DNA from: Ruegeria arenilitoris
Lineage (GTDB): Bacteria; Pseudomonadota; Alphaproteobacteria; Rhodobacterales; Rhodobacteraceae
Assembly: GCF_013035315.1 (NCBI RefSeq)
Contig: NZ_WQHP01000006.1
Coordinates: forward strand, 62,001-126,000
Reading direction: 5' to 3'
DNA: 64,000 nucleotides
Position numbers and translations under genes: made by a program
The notes under the pieces: model-generated
Database searches by the model: none
What the model was told of the DNA's origin: nothing
The model's input: the letters and a program-made list of their open reading frames with translations, nothing else
Shown here: positions 18,863 to 26,632 of the stretch, piece after piece
Layout: each line of letters starts with the position of its first letter
Numbering within the stretch: position 1 is the stretch's first letter

Positions 18863-20182
18863 CTACAGCTTGCCTTCGTCTTCAAAGACTTCCGTCCAGT
18901 CTTCGATCAGAAGATCAAGCGCTTCTTGAGCTGTGCCTTGGTCGGCAACCACGTAGTCGTGGATGCGCTTCTGCATTGCCAGCAGCAGTTCCGCATAGGC
19001 AGGCTCTTGCCAGAAATCCTGAACTCCAGCCATTGCTTCCAGGAAGTCACCGGCAAACGGTTGGCTGTCTACGAAACCAGGGTCTTCCAGCACCGAGTTA
19101 TGCGCCGAATAGCCTCCAAGTTCCCACCATTTGGCCTGCACTTCTGGCTGTGCGAACCATTTGATGTACTCAAGTGCGGCGTCCTGTTTGTCAGAGTAGC
19201 TGACAACCGAGATACCTTGTCCGCCCAGTGTCGAACCTGCCTGATTTTGTGGTGGGTTCACGAAGAAGTCGATTTTGTCACCGCCGGTATTGGGATCCGC
19301 ATAGAGACCTGGGAAGAACGCAAACCAGTTCATCGCCATGGCGACCTGACCGGACTTAAAGGCGTCCAAGCTCTCACCCATGTAAGAGTTGGTATATCCC
19401 GGAGGCGTCGCCGTCTTGTAGAACTCTTTGTAGAATTCCAGCGCCTCAACCGCTTCGGGTGAGTTTACGGCACCTTCCATGTCATAGGAACCTGGGGTGT
19501 TTTCGTATTTGAAACCCCAAGGATACAGCGCTCCGGTCACACCCATGGTGATCCCTTCCGAGCCGCGCTCGGTAAAGATTGCTGCGCCATAGACGGTCTT
19601 GCCGTCGATCTCACGACCTTGGAAGAACTGCGCGATCTGCAACAACTCTTTCTGAGACTGAGGTTCACGTAGGTCCTGACCAGTCGCCTCTTTGTATGCA
19701 GCTTGGATTTCGGGGTTTTCGAACCAGTCCTTGCGATAGAACCAGCCGTTTGCATCGCCCATCGCAGGCAGCGCGTAGTAATTTGGTGTGCCCTTAGGCC
19801 AAGTCGAATATGCATATACCGTGGCCGGAGCGAAATCGTCCATGCTGATGCCTTCAGCATCGAAGAAATCGTTCAACTGGACATAGTGGCCGTTTTCGGC
19901 GCCACCGCCGATCCATTGGCTGTCACCAATCAGCAGGTCGCAGAGCTTACCCCCAGAGTTCAGTTCATTTAGCATCCGGTCCGCAAAATTTGGCCAAGGA
20001 ACAAATTCGAAGTTCATCGAGTGGCCGGATTCTGCTTCGAATTCTTTTGATAGCTCAACAAGCGCGTTGGCCGGGTCCCAAGCAGCCCAACAGAGTGTCA
20101 GATCTTCGGCATTTGCCTTGGTAGAAAGAGTAGTAGCGGCAAGGACTATTGCGCTGGCCGAGGCCAGTTTTGTGTAAGTCAT
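18863..20182 (-). CDS. Extracellular solute-binding protein of CUT1 sugar/polyol ABC transporter
   Basis: 439 residues from ATG 20182, which has a strong GGGAGGA site; it begins with a signal peptide (KLASASAIVLAATTLSTKANA). The body is a family 1 solute-binding protein (YYALPAMGDANGWFYRKDW, GQVAMAMNWFAFFPG). It is the first gene of the operon, followed by a stem-loop and the two permeases, and preceded by two copies of an 18-bp palindrome. It lacks close resemblance to glycerol-binding GlpV, despite the DUF2160 protein in the operon. The ligand is probably a sugar alcohol or small sugar. Confidence 0.9.
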   Translation of the reverse strand: MTYTKLASASAIVLAATTLSTKANAEDLTLCWAAWDPANALVELSKEFEAESGHSMNFEFVPWPNFADRMLNELNSGGKLCDLLIGDSQWIGGGAENGHYVQLNDFFDAEGISMDDFAPATVYAYSTWPKGTPNYYALPAMGDANGWFYRKDWFENPEIQAAYKEATGQDLREPQSQKELLQIAQFFQGREIDGKTVYGAAIFTERGSEGITMGVTGALYPWGFKYENTPGSYDMEGAVNSPEAVEALEFYKEFYKTATPPGYTNSYMGESLDAFKSGQVAMAMNWFAFFPGLYADPNTGGDKIDFFVNPPQNQAGSTLGGQGISVVSYSDKQDAALEYIKWFAQPEVQAKWWELGGYSAHNSVLEDPGFVDSQPFAGDFLEAMAGVQDFWQEPAYAELLLAMQKRIHDYVVADQGTAQEALDLLIEDWTEVFEDEGKL

Positions 20183-20247
20183 CCATTCCTCCCTTTTTTG
20201 CGCCGTCAATCGAGGATGTGCGAATCACGGCATATCACCAAGGCTAT

Positions 20248-20265
20248 TTGAGGTACGCACCTCAA
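20248..20265. promoter_or_regulatory. Predicted LacI-type operator, copy 1
   Basis: TTGAGGTACGCACCTCAA is an 18-bp inverted repeat with the central CG typical of LacI-family sites. It lies 66 bp upstream of the binding-protein start. Its twin begins 30 bp away, close to three helical turns. The LacI regulator encoded in the same operon is the likely binder. Confidence 0.75.
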
Positions 20266-20277
20266 GTCCAGATACTT

Positions 20278-20295
20278 TTGAGGTTCGTACCTCAA
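20278..20295. promoter_or_regulatory. Predicted LacI-type operator, copy 2
   Basis: TTGAGGTTCGTACCTCAA, identical to copy 1 except at two central positions. The consensus is TTGAGGTNCGNACCTCAA. Two sites in phase on the helix suggest cooperative binding. Confidence 0.75.
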
Positions 20296-20581
20296 ATTGC
20301 CGGAGAGGGCCGCTGGATTTTCTCCTTAGTATCGGACTTTAAAAGGAATAAATTGTTTTCTTCGATGTGTGTCTATTTTCGGCAGTGTGGTATTAAATGG
20401 CCTGCTCGACTAAAATTGGCACAGCCAACAATTGCGACCATCATTCGGCCAACAGGTTTAACGAACCCGCTTCTGAAGCACACACAGATTATTTGGTCGG
20501 TACCTTTGAGAACCGAAGGCAGGGTCAAATAGCACGGACCACTCAGGATCGTGTATAACTCGTTTGATTAGGTGAAGACGT

Positions 20582-21010
20582 ATGAACACTCTCTCTATCG
20601 TCACATTGAACCGCTACCCAATTACAGGCTTGAGTGCCGAGCCCACGCAAACTGTGAAGCTGCGAGTAGGGGAGGGGATCCCAGGTGATCGCCTGTTCGG
20701 GTTTGCGCGCTACAATCCCGGTTTCAACGCGCAGAACCCTCAGTCACTGCCGAAAGATTGCTTTGTCGTTCTGTTGAATGAGGCAACACTGATAGGCGTT
20801 AAAACGAGTTTTGATGTTGACACCCAAGATATTGAGATCAAAGCGAATGGCAAAGCACAAAGCTTTAATATGCGTGGATCAGGAGATCGGATGAATGCGG
20901 CAAGTTGCCTTTCGTCAGAGATCGACTTTAAAAATCCCAAGCCGCCGGAATTCGTTTCGTCTGCTCCTCATCGATTTACAGATGTATCTGTGGTATTGTC
21001 AAATTTATGA
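20582..21010 (+). CDS. MOSC protein, N-terminal part (frame interrupted)
   Basis: 142 residues that match the N-terminal beta-barrel part of MOSC-domain proteins (YPITGLSAEPTQTVKLRVGEGIPGD, DRMNAASCLS, PHRFTDVS). The frame stops where a full-length protein would continue into the MOSC core, which lies in the -1 frame directly downstream. The last two sense codons and the preceding base read A AAT TTA, followed at once by TGA. The protein could be made whole by -1 frameshifting, or the two halves by coupled translation; otherwise it is a simple frameshift mutation. MOSC proteins carry sulfur for molybdenum cofactor chemistry or related reductions. Confidence 0.75.
   Translation: MNTLSIVTLNRYPITGLSAEPTQTVKLRVGEGIPGDRLFGFARYNPGFNAQNPQSLPKDCFVVLLNEATLIGVKTSFDVDTQDIEIKANGKAQSFNMRGSGDRMNAASCLSSEIDFKNPKPPEFVSSAPHRFTDVSVVLSNL
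21001..21010 (+). other. Possible -1 frameshift site (slippery heptamer plus stop)
   Basis: The bases read A AAT TTA TGA in the upstream frame: an X XXY YYZ heptamer in the correct phase followed immediately by a stop. A -1 slip gives AAA TTT ATG and enters the frame of the second MOSC half. ATGA also provides a re-initiation start. No strong downstream stem-loop at the usual spacing was seen. Confidence 0.4.
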
Positions 21011-21414
21011 ACGCGATAACCGTTTTGAATCTGGCGTCGTTAGAAAAATTGGGTGAATATCTGAACGCGGAAATCCAGCCCGCGCGCTCTCGAGCGAGTA
21101 TCGAGATAGACGGCTTGCATTCGTTTTCTGAGACGGATGCAGTTGGTTCAGTTTTACGATTTGGCGACGTTGAGTTGGAGATACTTTCGCTTACGAAAAG
21201 GTGTGCGGCAACTGAAGTGAACCCTGCAACCGCCGAGCGGGGCTTAAAGATACCCTATCTTATTCGGAGGTTGTTGGATCACATGGACATGGGTGCTTAT
21301 GTCGAGGTGGCCAAAGGTGGAGTGCTAAGAAATGGCAAATCCGGGGAAACGCTCGCTAAAAGTTGCTTCCCGCAAAATTCGTGCTGCGTGAACTGCGAAA
21401 ACACGGCTGGGTAA
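21007..21414 (+). CDS. MOSC protein, C-terminal MOSC core (frame interrupted)
   Basis: 135 residues containing the MOSC core (ITVLNLASLEKLGEYL, RSRASIEIDGL, FGDVELEILSLTKRCAATEVNPATAERGL). The conserved cysteine of the core, in KRCAAT, is present. The frame is -1 relative to the N-terminal half and begins with ATG overlapping its stop. The extreme C-terminus (SCFPQNSCCVNCENTAG) is cysteine-rich and does not resemble the family, so the tail may be altered too. Alone it lacks the N-terminal barrel. Confidence 0.72.
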   Translation: MNAITVLNLASLEKLGEYLNAEIQPARSRASIEIDGLHSFSETDAVGSVLRFGDVELEILSLTKRCAATEVNPATAERGLKIPYLIRRLLDHMDMGAYVEVAKGGVLRNGKSGETLAKSCFPQNSCCVNCENTAG

Positions 21415-21656
21415 GTTCGGCCAGTCAGCGGGATGCACGGCAGTAGGGTGTTCACGAAGTGAAAAGTTAACTCCGCTAGAGCCAGTTTTGAGGTCGAAAT
21501 CTACTTCGGCATTTCGCCACTCATTGAACAGTAGACCACGTGCGCATCTTTTAATCCGGATTGCACGTAAATTAGGCGATGGCCTGGGTAGTTACAACAG
21601 CCGCAAACAGCGCCTCTGAGAGGCACCAGTCAGACATTTCTTCTGAACCTGCACAT

Positions 21657-22320
21657 TTAGTGGTCCAACGATTCCGACACCCTGTTGTTACCTTTGATTG
21701 CATCTAAGGCGTTGTAGTAGGTCGGCTGTTCACGGTTGAAGTTTAGATAAGCTTTGCCTAGTACCTGTCTGGAGGTAACGTCCATCGAAAAGTGGACACC
21801 GCCTGTATCACGACAGTATTCGAGTCCGTGGCCAAGCTCTTCAAGCTCACCTGAATGCTCGGTGAAATTGTCCGAAAGAATCGACGTGTAGACTATTGCA
21901 CGGATCGTAAGCCTACTCGGATACGACGTGTCAGCGAAGGCTGTTGCAACCGACTCAACGTCTTTATTGGCAACAAACGGGCGCGGGATGTCATAGTTCG
22001 ATTTGACCGTGTTGCAGCCCTCGCGAACCTCATCAATAATCTGGTCCAGCGTTTAGCTAGGGACTTCGGTTTCGACGTTAAATAACTTGATTGCAACGGT
22101 GTGGGCGAACCGTTCCAGATCAACTGGCTTTTGGACAAAGTCGATTTGGTCTTGGATTCTGCTTTCTTGCAGCCACATGACGGCGATCAATTCCTTATCG
22201 AACTCCACCGTATACGCAGGCCTGCCGAGCGATCACTATCAGATTAAGAAGGGGGACTTTGGGAACGAGGAGTTCAAGGTTAGTCAACTGGGCGTTGTTC
22301 AAATCGAAATGATGAGACAT
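21657..22320 (-). pseudogene. Decayed PAP2-superfamily (acid phosphatase-like) gene
   Basis: Reading the minus strand in the frame that ends at 21657 gives a coherent protein: ELIAVMWLQESRIQDQIDF, SNYDIPRPFVANKDVESV, DTSYPSRLTIRAIVYTSIL, DTGGVHFSMDVTSRQVLG. The spacing of RP, PSxx and GGVHFSMD matches PAP2 phosphatases. The frame is broken by TAA at 22053-22055, and the probable N-terminal part (MSHHFDLNNAQLTNLELLVP, from ATG 22320) is in another frame. The PSGH motif reads PSRL, so a catalytic histidine is lost. Plus-strand open frames over this region are treated as shadows. Confidence 0.65.
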
Positions 22321-22448
22321 GAATACGACTTGTTTTTCGACTCGAAAAAACAAGCGTTTAGCTGGAAATCAACGGGCCTGAAGCCTACGCAGTCATGCGT
22401 GGCGCAACCCATCAATGACCGTTATACGGACAAAGAGGACACTCAAAC

Positions 22449-23192
22449 TTAAAGCTTTCGCTCTGATTTGTATTCAGGAAGTTTGGCCAAGGCCGATTTC
22501 AACGCGTCACCCCATCCATCGGATACACTGCGAAAGTACTGGTCGTCAGCTTCGAACCTAGACCGCGCACCACTTTCAAGGCTGTCTTCATCGTAGAGAA
22601 GCAGGTCAAGCGGAGCTCCGACAGACAGATTGGCCTTAATTGTCGAGTCGAAACTGACCAGCAGGAGCTTTACGGTTTCTGGGAAGGTCATTTCCGGATC
22701 ATAGGCGCGCACCAGAATCGGGCGGCCGTATTTTGTCTCTCCGATCTGAAAGAACGGTGTGTCATCACCGGCCTCGATAAAATTGCCTTCAGGGTAGATT
22801 AAAAACAGGCGAGACGGGCCGCCCTTGATCTGACCTCCAACAATGAGGGTCGCGTGAAAGGCGCTGTCAGCTTGCTGACCAGACCGGGCATGCTCCTCGA
22901 TGACGTCGTTCAGCGTAGCCGCGACCAGTTGCGCAACTTGAAACATTGTCGGAGCTTCTAAGATCGATGGCGAGCGATCTGCCGGCGCTTTTGTTCGTTC
23001 TTCCAGAAGGCTTATCGTGGCCTGAGTAGTGGCCAGGTTTCCGGCGGTTAGGATTGTGATCGACCGGTCCCCTTCGACTGTCCAGTTGAACATCTTGTTG
23101 AAGGTCGAAACATTGTCCACGCCAGCATTCGTGCGCGTATCGGACATGAACACCAGCCCGCGATTCAGCCGCATGCCCACAGCATAGGTCAT
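22449..23192 (-). CDS. Anbu (ancestral beta-subunit) proteasome-like peptidase
   Basis: 247 residues beginning MTYAVGMRLNRGLVFMSDTR, the hallmark start of Anbu, a self-compartmentalising Ntn hydrolase. Removal of Met exposes Thr2 as candidate nucleophile; Asp18 and Lys33 match the proteasome-like catalytic set. ATG 23192, with GGAGAA, is preferred over the upstream TTG at 23195. It is the last gene of a four-gene minus-strand cluster whose composition (ATP-grasp, alpha-E, transglutaminase-like, Anbu) is conserved in many proteobacteria. The physiological substrate is not established. Confidence 0.9.
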   Translation of the reverse strand: MTYAVGMRLNRGLVFMSDTRTNAGVDNVSTFNKMFNWTVEGDRSITILTAGNLATTQATISLLEERTKAPADRSPSILEAPTMFQVAQLVAATLNDVIEEHARSGQQADSAFHATLIVGGQIKGGPSRLFLIYPEGNFIEAGDDTPFFQIGETKYGRPILVRAYDPEMTFPETVKLLLVSFDSTIKANLSVGAPLDLLLYDEDSLESGARSRFEADDQYFRSVSDGWGDALKSALAKLPEYKSERKL

Positions 23193-23203
23193 CAAATTCT
23201 CCG

Positions 23204-24001
23204 TTACTGCTGTGCGACTTGCAACTGCACTGTCAATTGCTCGCCCGCTGTCCCAATTCTATTCCCTATTACCGGTGCGGCTTGGGCATAGTCCAGCCCG
23301 GTTGCGACGCGTACGTATCGATCGTCAGGTGAAATCCCATTTGATACGTCAAACCCCACCCAGCCAAGCCCGTCCAAATGCACTTCGGCCCAGGCATGGG
23401 TCGCGTCCTGCAGCTCGGTTTCGTTCATCATCAAGTAGCCCGAAACGTAGCGTGCTGGCACTCCGAGCTGTCGCGCGCAGGTAATGAAGATGTGCGCGTG
23501 GTCCTGGCACACGCCGCGCCGGGCATCTAGGGCGTCCTCTGCGCTCCAGCCCGGGTGCGAACTTCCAATCTCGTACACGACCTGAGTTCGAATTCGTTCG
23601 GAAAGGGTATGCATCTGTTCCAGCGGTTTGCTATCGGGCAATGCGCTTATCAGCTCTGCAACTCCTTTCCCCGGCGTTGTCTGCGGAGTGCTTCTTTTGA
23701 ACAGCCATAATGGCGTCGACCCTTCGTGACGCCCTAAAACACCGTGCGTGTCTTTCACTTCAACAACGCCTTCGGAGATCAACGAGATGCTTTGAGTGTT
23801 TGCTTCGAAACTGATCAATTCCACCGTGTTGCGGTGATAGTCTTCAAATGTAAGCTCTTTGCGCCCGCCGGTGATCTGGGTGCTCCAACTTACGATGCTC
23901 TGATTTCGAAATGACTTTGGTGTTTTTCGCAGCTGTTGCAGTCCGAAAGGAACCGGCGCGTCGAAATCGTATCGTGTCTCGTGTCGAATGTGCAGTTTCA
24001 T
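23204..24001 (-). CDS. Transglutaminase-like cysteine protease family protein
   Basis: 265 residues. An N-terminal beta-rich domain (MKLHIRHETRYDFDAPV) is followed by a transglutaminase-like fold with the catalytic triad Cys165 (RRGVCQDHAH), His202 (DATHAWAEV) and Asp218 (VGFDVSNG). No signal peptide is seen, so it is probably cytoplasmic. It lies 11 bp upstream of Anbu and 3 bp after the alpha-E gene. Family members of this cluster are predicted peptidases or amide-bond-forming enzymes, possibly working on a peptide made by the ATP-grasp partner. Confidence 0.9.
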   Translation of the reverse strand: MKLHIRHETRYDFDAPVPFGLQQLRKTPKSFRNQSIVSWSTQITGGRKELTFEDYHRNTVELISFEANTQSISLISEGVVEVKDTHGVLGRHEGSTPLWLFKRSTPQTTPGKGVAELISALPDSKPLEQMHTLSERIRTQVVYEIGSSHPGWSAEDALDARRGVCQDHAHIFITCARQLGVPARYVSGYLMMNETELQDATHAWAEVHLDGLGWVGFDVSNGISPDDRYVRVATGLDYAQAAPVIGNRIGTAGEQLTVQLQVAQQ

Positions 24002-24004
24002 TGG

Positions 24005-24946
24005 CTACTCGTAGAACCTGTAATCAATCTCGATCTGACGGCTCAAATTGCCGAGATCTGTCAGGAAATCCTGAATGTACTCATGCAGACCGAATTCAAA
24101 GATATCCGAGATTTTCTGATCCAGGTATTTCTCGTAGAGAGCATTTGATGCCTCGCACGAAGGCCCGGCAAAGCCGTAGTCTTTCTTCAGGTAGGACAGG
24201 TTTTCCTGAATCTTTCTGCAGCAGAAGTGCAAACTGCGAGGCATCCGCTGATCCAGTATCAAAAACTGTGCAATGTCAGACGGACGCGTTTTATCACCAT
24301 GAGTCATTCGATACCCGCCGCCAGCGCCGACAGAGCGCAGGATGCTTTCCCATTGGATGTTGTCCAGTGACGAGCCGACCGAGAAGGCTGTGGGCAGAAG
24401 AACATAATATTTCACGTCCAGAATGCGGCCAGTATTGTCGGCCCTTTCGACAAACGTCCCGATCCGGGTGAAATCGAAAATGTCGTTGCGCAGCATGGTC
24501 CCCAAAGTGGCACCACGGACCAGAGCCGCCTGTTGTCGAATGAGTTCCAACGTCGCTGGCAAATCCCTCTCATTCACGCGCCGTTTCATCACCTCATCGA
24601 TCTGCATCCAGGTGGAGTTCACCGCGCTCCAGACATCATGGGTCAGCGCCGTCCGAACAAGGCGCGCGTTGTCTCGGGCTTGCTTGATGACCGACTTGAT
24701 CGAGGATGGGTTATCAGCGTCACGTAGTACCCAATCGACTGCATTGTCTTTTGAAATCTCGTCGTACTTGGCGTGGTACCCATCCAGAACACCGGCCGTT
24801 TTCAGAACAGAACCCCATTCCTCGGCAGAATTTTTGGTACGGGTCAGCGCCATTCGCTGACCCGTTTCAAGCAGCCTCGCCGTGTTTTCCGCTCGCTCAA
24901 GATACCGGGACATCCAGAACAACCCGCCAGCAGTTTTTCCCAGCAT
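24005..24946 (-). CDS. Alpha-E domain protein
   Basis: 313 residues, nearly all alpha-helical, starting MLGKTAGGLFWMSRYLERAENTARLLE, the diagnostic opening of the alpha-E (DUF403) family. No catalytic motif is known for the family. It is always found next to a circularly permuted ATP-grasp protein, here 2 bp upstream, and may form a complex with it. Function remains unknown. Confidence 0.9.
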   Translation of the reverse strand: MLGKTAGGLFWMSRYLERAENTARLLETGQRMALTRTKNSAEEWGSVLKTAGVLDGYHAKYDEISKDNAVDWVLRDADNPSSIKSVIKQARDNARLVRTALTHDVWSAVNSTWMQIDEVMKRRVNERDLPATLELIRQQAALVRGATLGTMLRNDIFDFTRIGTFVERADNTGRILDVKYYVLLPTAFSVGSSLDNIQWESILRSVGAGGGYRMTHGDKTRPSDIAQFLILDQRMPRSLHFCCRKIQENLSYLKKDYGFAGPSCEASNALYEKYLDQKISDIFEFGLHEYIQDFLTDLGNLSRQIEIDYRFYE

Positions 24947-24948
24947 GG

Positions 24949-26367
24949 TCAGTCCTCCAAAACCCAGGTGTCTTTGGTCCCGCCACCCTGGCTTGAGTTC
25001 ACGACCAGAGATCCCTTCTTAAGCGCCACGCGGGTCAAACCGCCGGGCGTGATCTTGATCCCTTCGGGTGACACCAAAACGAACGGCCTTAGGTCAACAT
25101 GTCTGGGCGCAAGTCCTGAGCGCGCAAAGATCGGAACCGTCGAAAGCGACAGCGTCGGCTGAGCAATGTAGTTCCCGGGCCGCGATTTGAGCTTGTCGCG
25201 GAACGCTGAAATCTCTTTCTTGCTGGCGGTCGGTCCGATCAACATTCCGTAGCCGCCAGACCCGTGTACTTCTTTCACAACAAGCTCGGACAGGTTGTCC
25301 AGCACGTAGGAGAGAGACTCGGGATCACTGCAGCGCCAGGTCGGGACGTTTTGCAGCAAGGGCTTCTCACCCGTGTAGAATTCAACGATTTCAGGCATGT
25401 AGGAATAGATCGCCTTATCGTCGGCAATGCCGGTCCCCGGTGCGTTGGCAATCGTGATGCCTCCCGCGCGGTAAACGTCCAGGATACCTGGCACGCCCAA
25501 GGCACTATCGGGGTTGAAGTTCAGGGGATCCAGAAAGTCGTCATCAACCCGGCGATAAAGTACGTCGATGGGCTTATAGCCCCTGGTAGTGCGCATGCAG
25601 ACGCGCCCATCGACAACGCGTAGGTCGTGGCCTTCGACCAATTCCACGGCCATCTGATCTGCGAGGAACGCATGTTCGTAATAGGCCGAGTTATAGATGC
25701 CCGGGGTTAATACTGCGACGGTTGGTTCCCCGTCGGCGCAAGCCGGCGCGCAGGCAGCAAGGGATCGTCTCAGATTGCGGGGGTAGTCAGAAACATTCCG
25801 AACATTAGTCGCGCTGAAGAGCTCGGGGAACATCTTTAGCATCGTTTCCCGGTTCTCCAGCATATAGCTGACCCCGGATGGCGTGCGGGCGTTGTCTTCC
25901 AGAACGAAAAACTCGTCCGGCCCGGTTCGCACCAGATCCACCCCGACAATGTGTGTGTAGACCTGACCAGGAGGCGAGACGCCAAGCATCTGCGGCAGGA
26001 ACGCTTCGTTCCCGGCAATCATCTCAGCGGGCACACGCCCGGCACGCACGATTTCTTGGCGGTGATAAATGTCGTGGAGAAAGGCGTTGATTGCCCGAAC
26101 CCGTTGTTCAATTCCGCGTTCCAGCCGCTGCCACTCTCGTGCTGAAATGACACGCGGTACGATATCAAAGGGGATGAGGCGTTCCTCAGCCTCGGCTTTT
26201 CCATAAACGTTAAAGGTGATGCCCGTCAGTCTAAAGACTTCTTCGGCTTCGCGCTGTTTCGCTCTCAATCGTGATACGTCTTCAGCATTGAACCAGCGGC
26301 CGATCTCTTCGTATGGACCTCGGAGTGATCCATCGCCGTTGAACATTTCATCAAAATACTCACTCAT
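24949..26367 (-). CDS. Circularly permuted type 2 ATP-grasp protein
   Basis: 472 residues starting MSEYFDEMFNGDGSLRGPYE, typical of the permuted ATP-grasp family (DUF404/DUF407). Recognisable blocks are FVLEDNARTPSGVSYMLENR, LTPGIYNSAYYEHAFLA, VKEVHGSGGYGMLIGP and LRPFVL. Such enzymes are predicted to form an amide bond using ATP. As first gene of the Anbu cluster it is read in the order ATP-grasp, alpha-E, transglutaminase-like, Anbu. Confidence 0.92.
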   Translation of the reverse strand: MSEYFDEMFNGDGSLRGPYEEIGRWFNAEDVSRLRAKQREAEEVFRLTGITFNVYGKAEAEERLIPFDIVPRVISAREWQRLERGIEQRVRAINAFLHDIYHRQEIVRAGRVPAEMIAGNEAFLPQMLGVSPPGQVYTHIVGVDLVRTGPDEFFVLEDNARTPSGVSYMLENRETMLKMFPELFSATNVRNVSDYPRNLRRSLAACAPACADGEPTVAVLTPGIYNSAYYEHAFLADQMAVELVEGHDLRVVDGRVCMRTTRGYKPIDVLYRRVDDDFLDPLNFNPDSALGVPGILDVYRAGGITIANAPGTGIADDKAIYSYMPEIVEFYTGEKPLLQNVPTWRCSDPESLSYVLDNLSELVVKEVHGSGGYGMLIGPTASKKEISAFRDKLKSRPGNYIAQPTLSLSTVPIFARSGLAPRHVDLRPFVLVSPEGIKITPGGLTRVALKKGSLVVNSSQGGGTKDTWVLED

Positions 26368-26632
26368 GCTTTAAGTTTTACGCATAGATCAGATTTTTCA
26401 AGTCATTCAGGCTCGGATGAACGGTGCCTTCGGACAGAACGTCTAATATTAAGGCTATTTATCCTGAGCCTTATATTTGTCGGGTTTGCTAAACTGCTCC
26501 TGTCATCTGCATGCACGAAGGTTGCGGATGTGGCGATGTTTTTGCGAGCGAAGCGCAGCAATCCGAGGCTACGTTTCAAAAATTCGAATGCGGCAAGATA
26601 GATCCACGAACGATCACTCTAGGCATATTCGG

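Larger units (their letters stand above)
20183..20581. other. Divergent promoter region
   Basis: A spacer of about 400 bases between the binding-protein gene and the MOSC gene. Its left half carries the two palindromic operators; the right half (about 20300-20580) shows no gene and no other strong element. Confidence 0.6.

Noticed and set aside
21855-22452. Two plus-strand open frames that could be small hypothetical genes
   Set aside because: They lie antisense to a coherent PAP2-like reading, lack ribosome sites and recognisable domains, so I treat them as shadows of the decayed gene.
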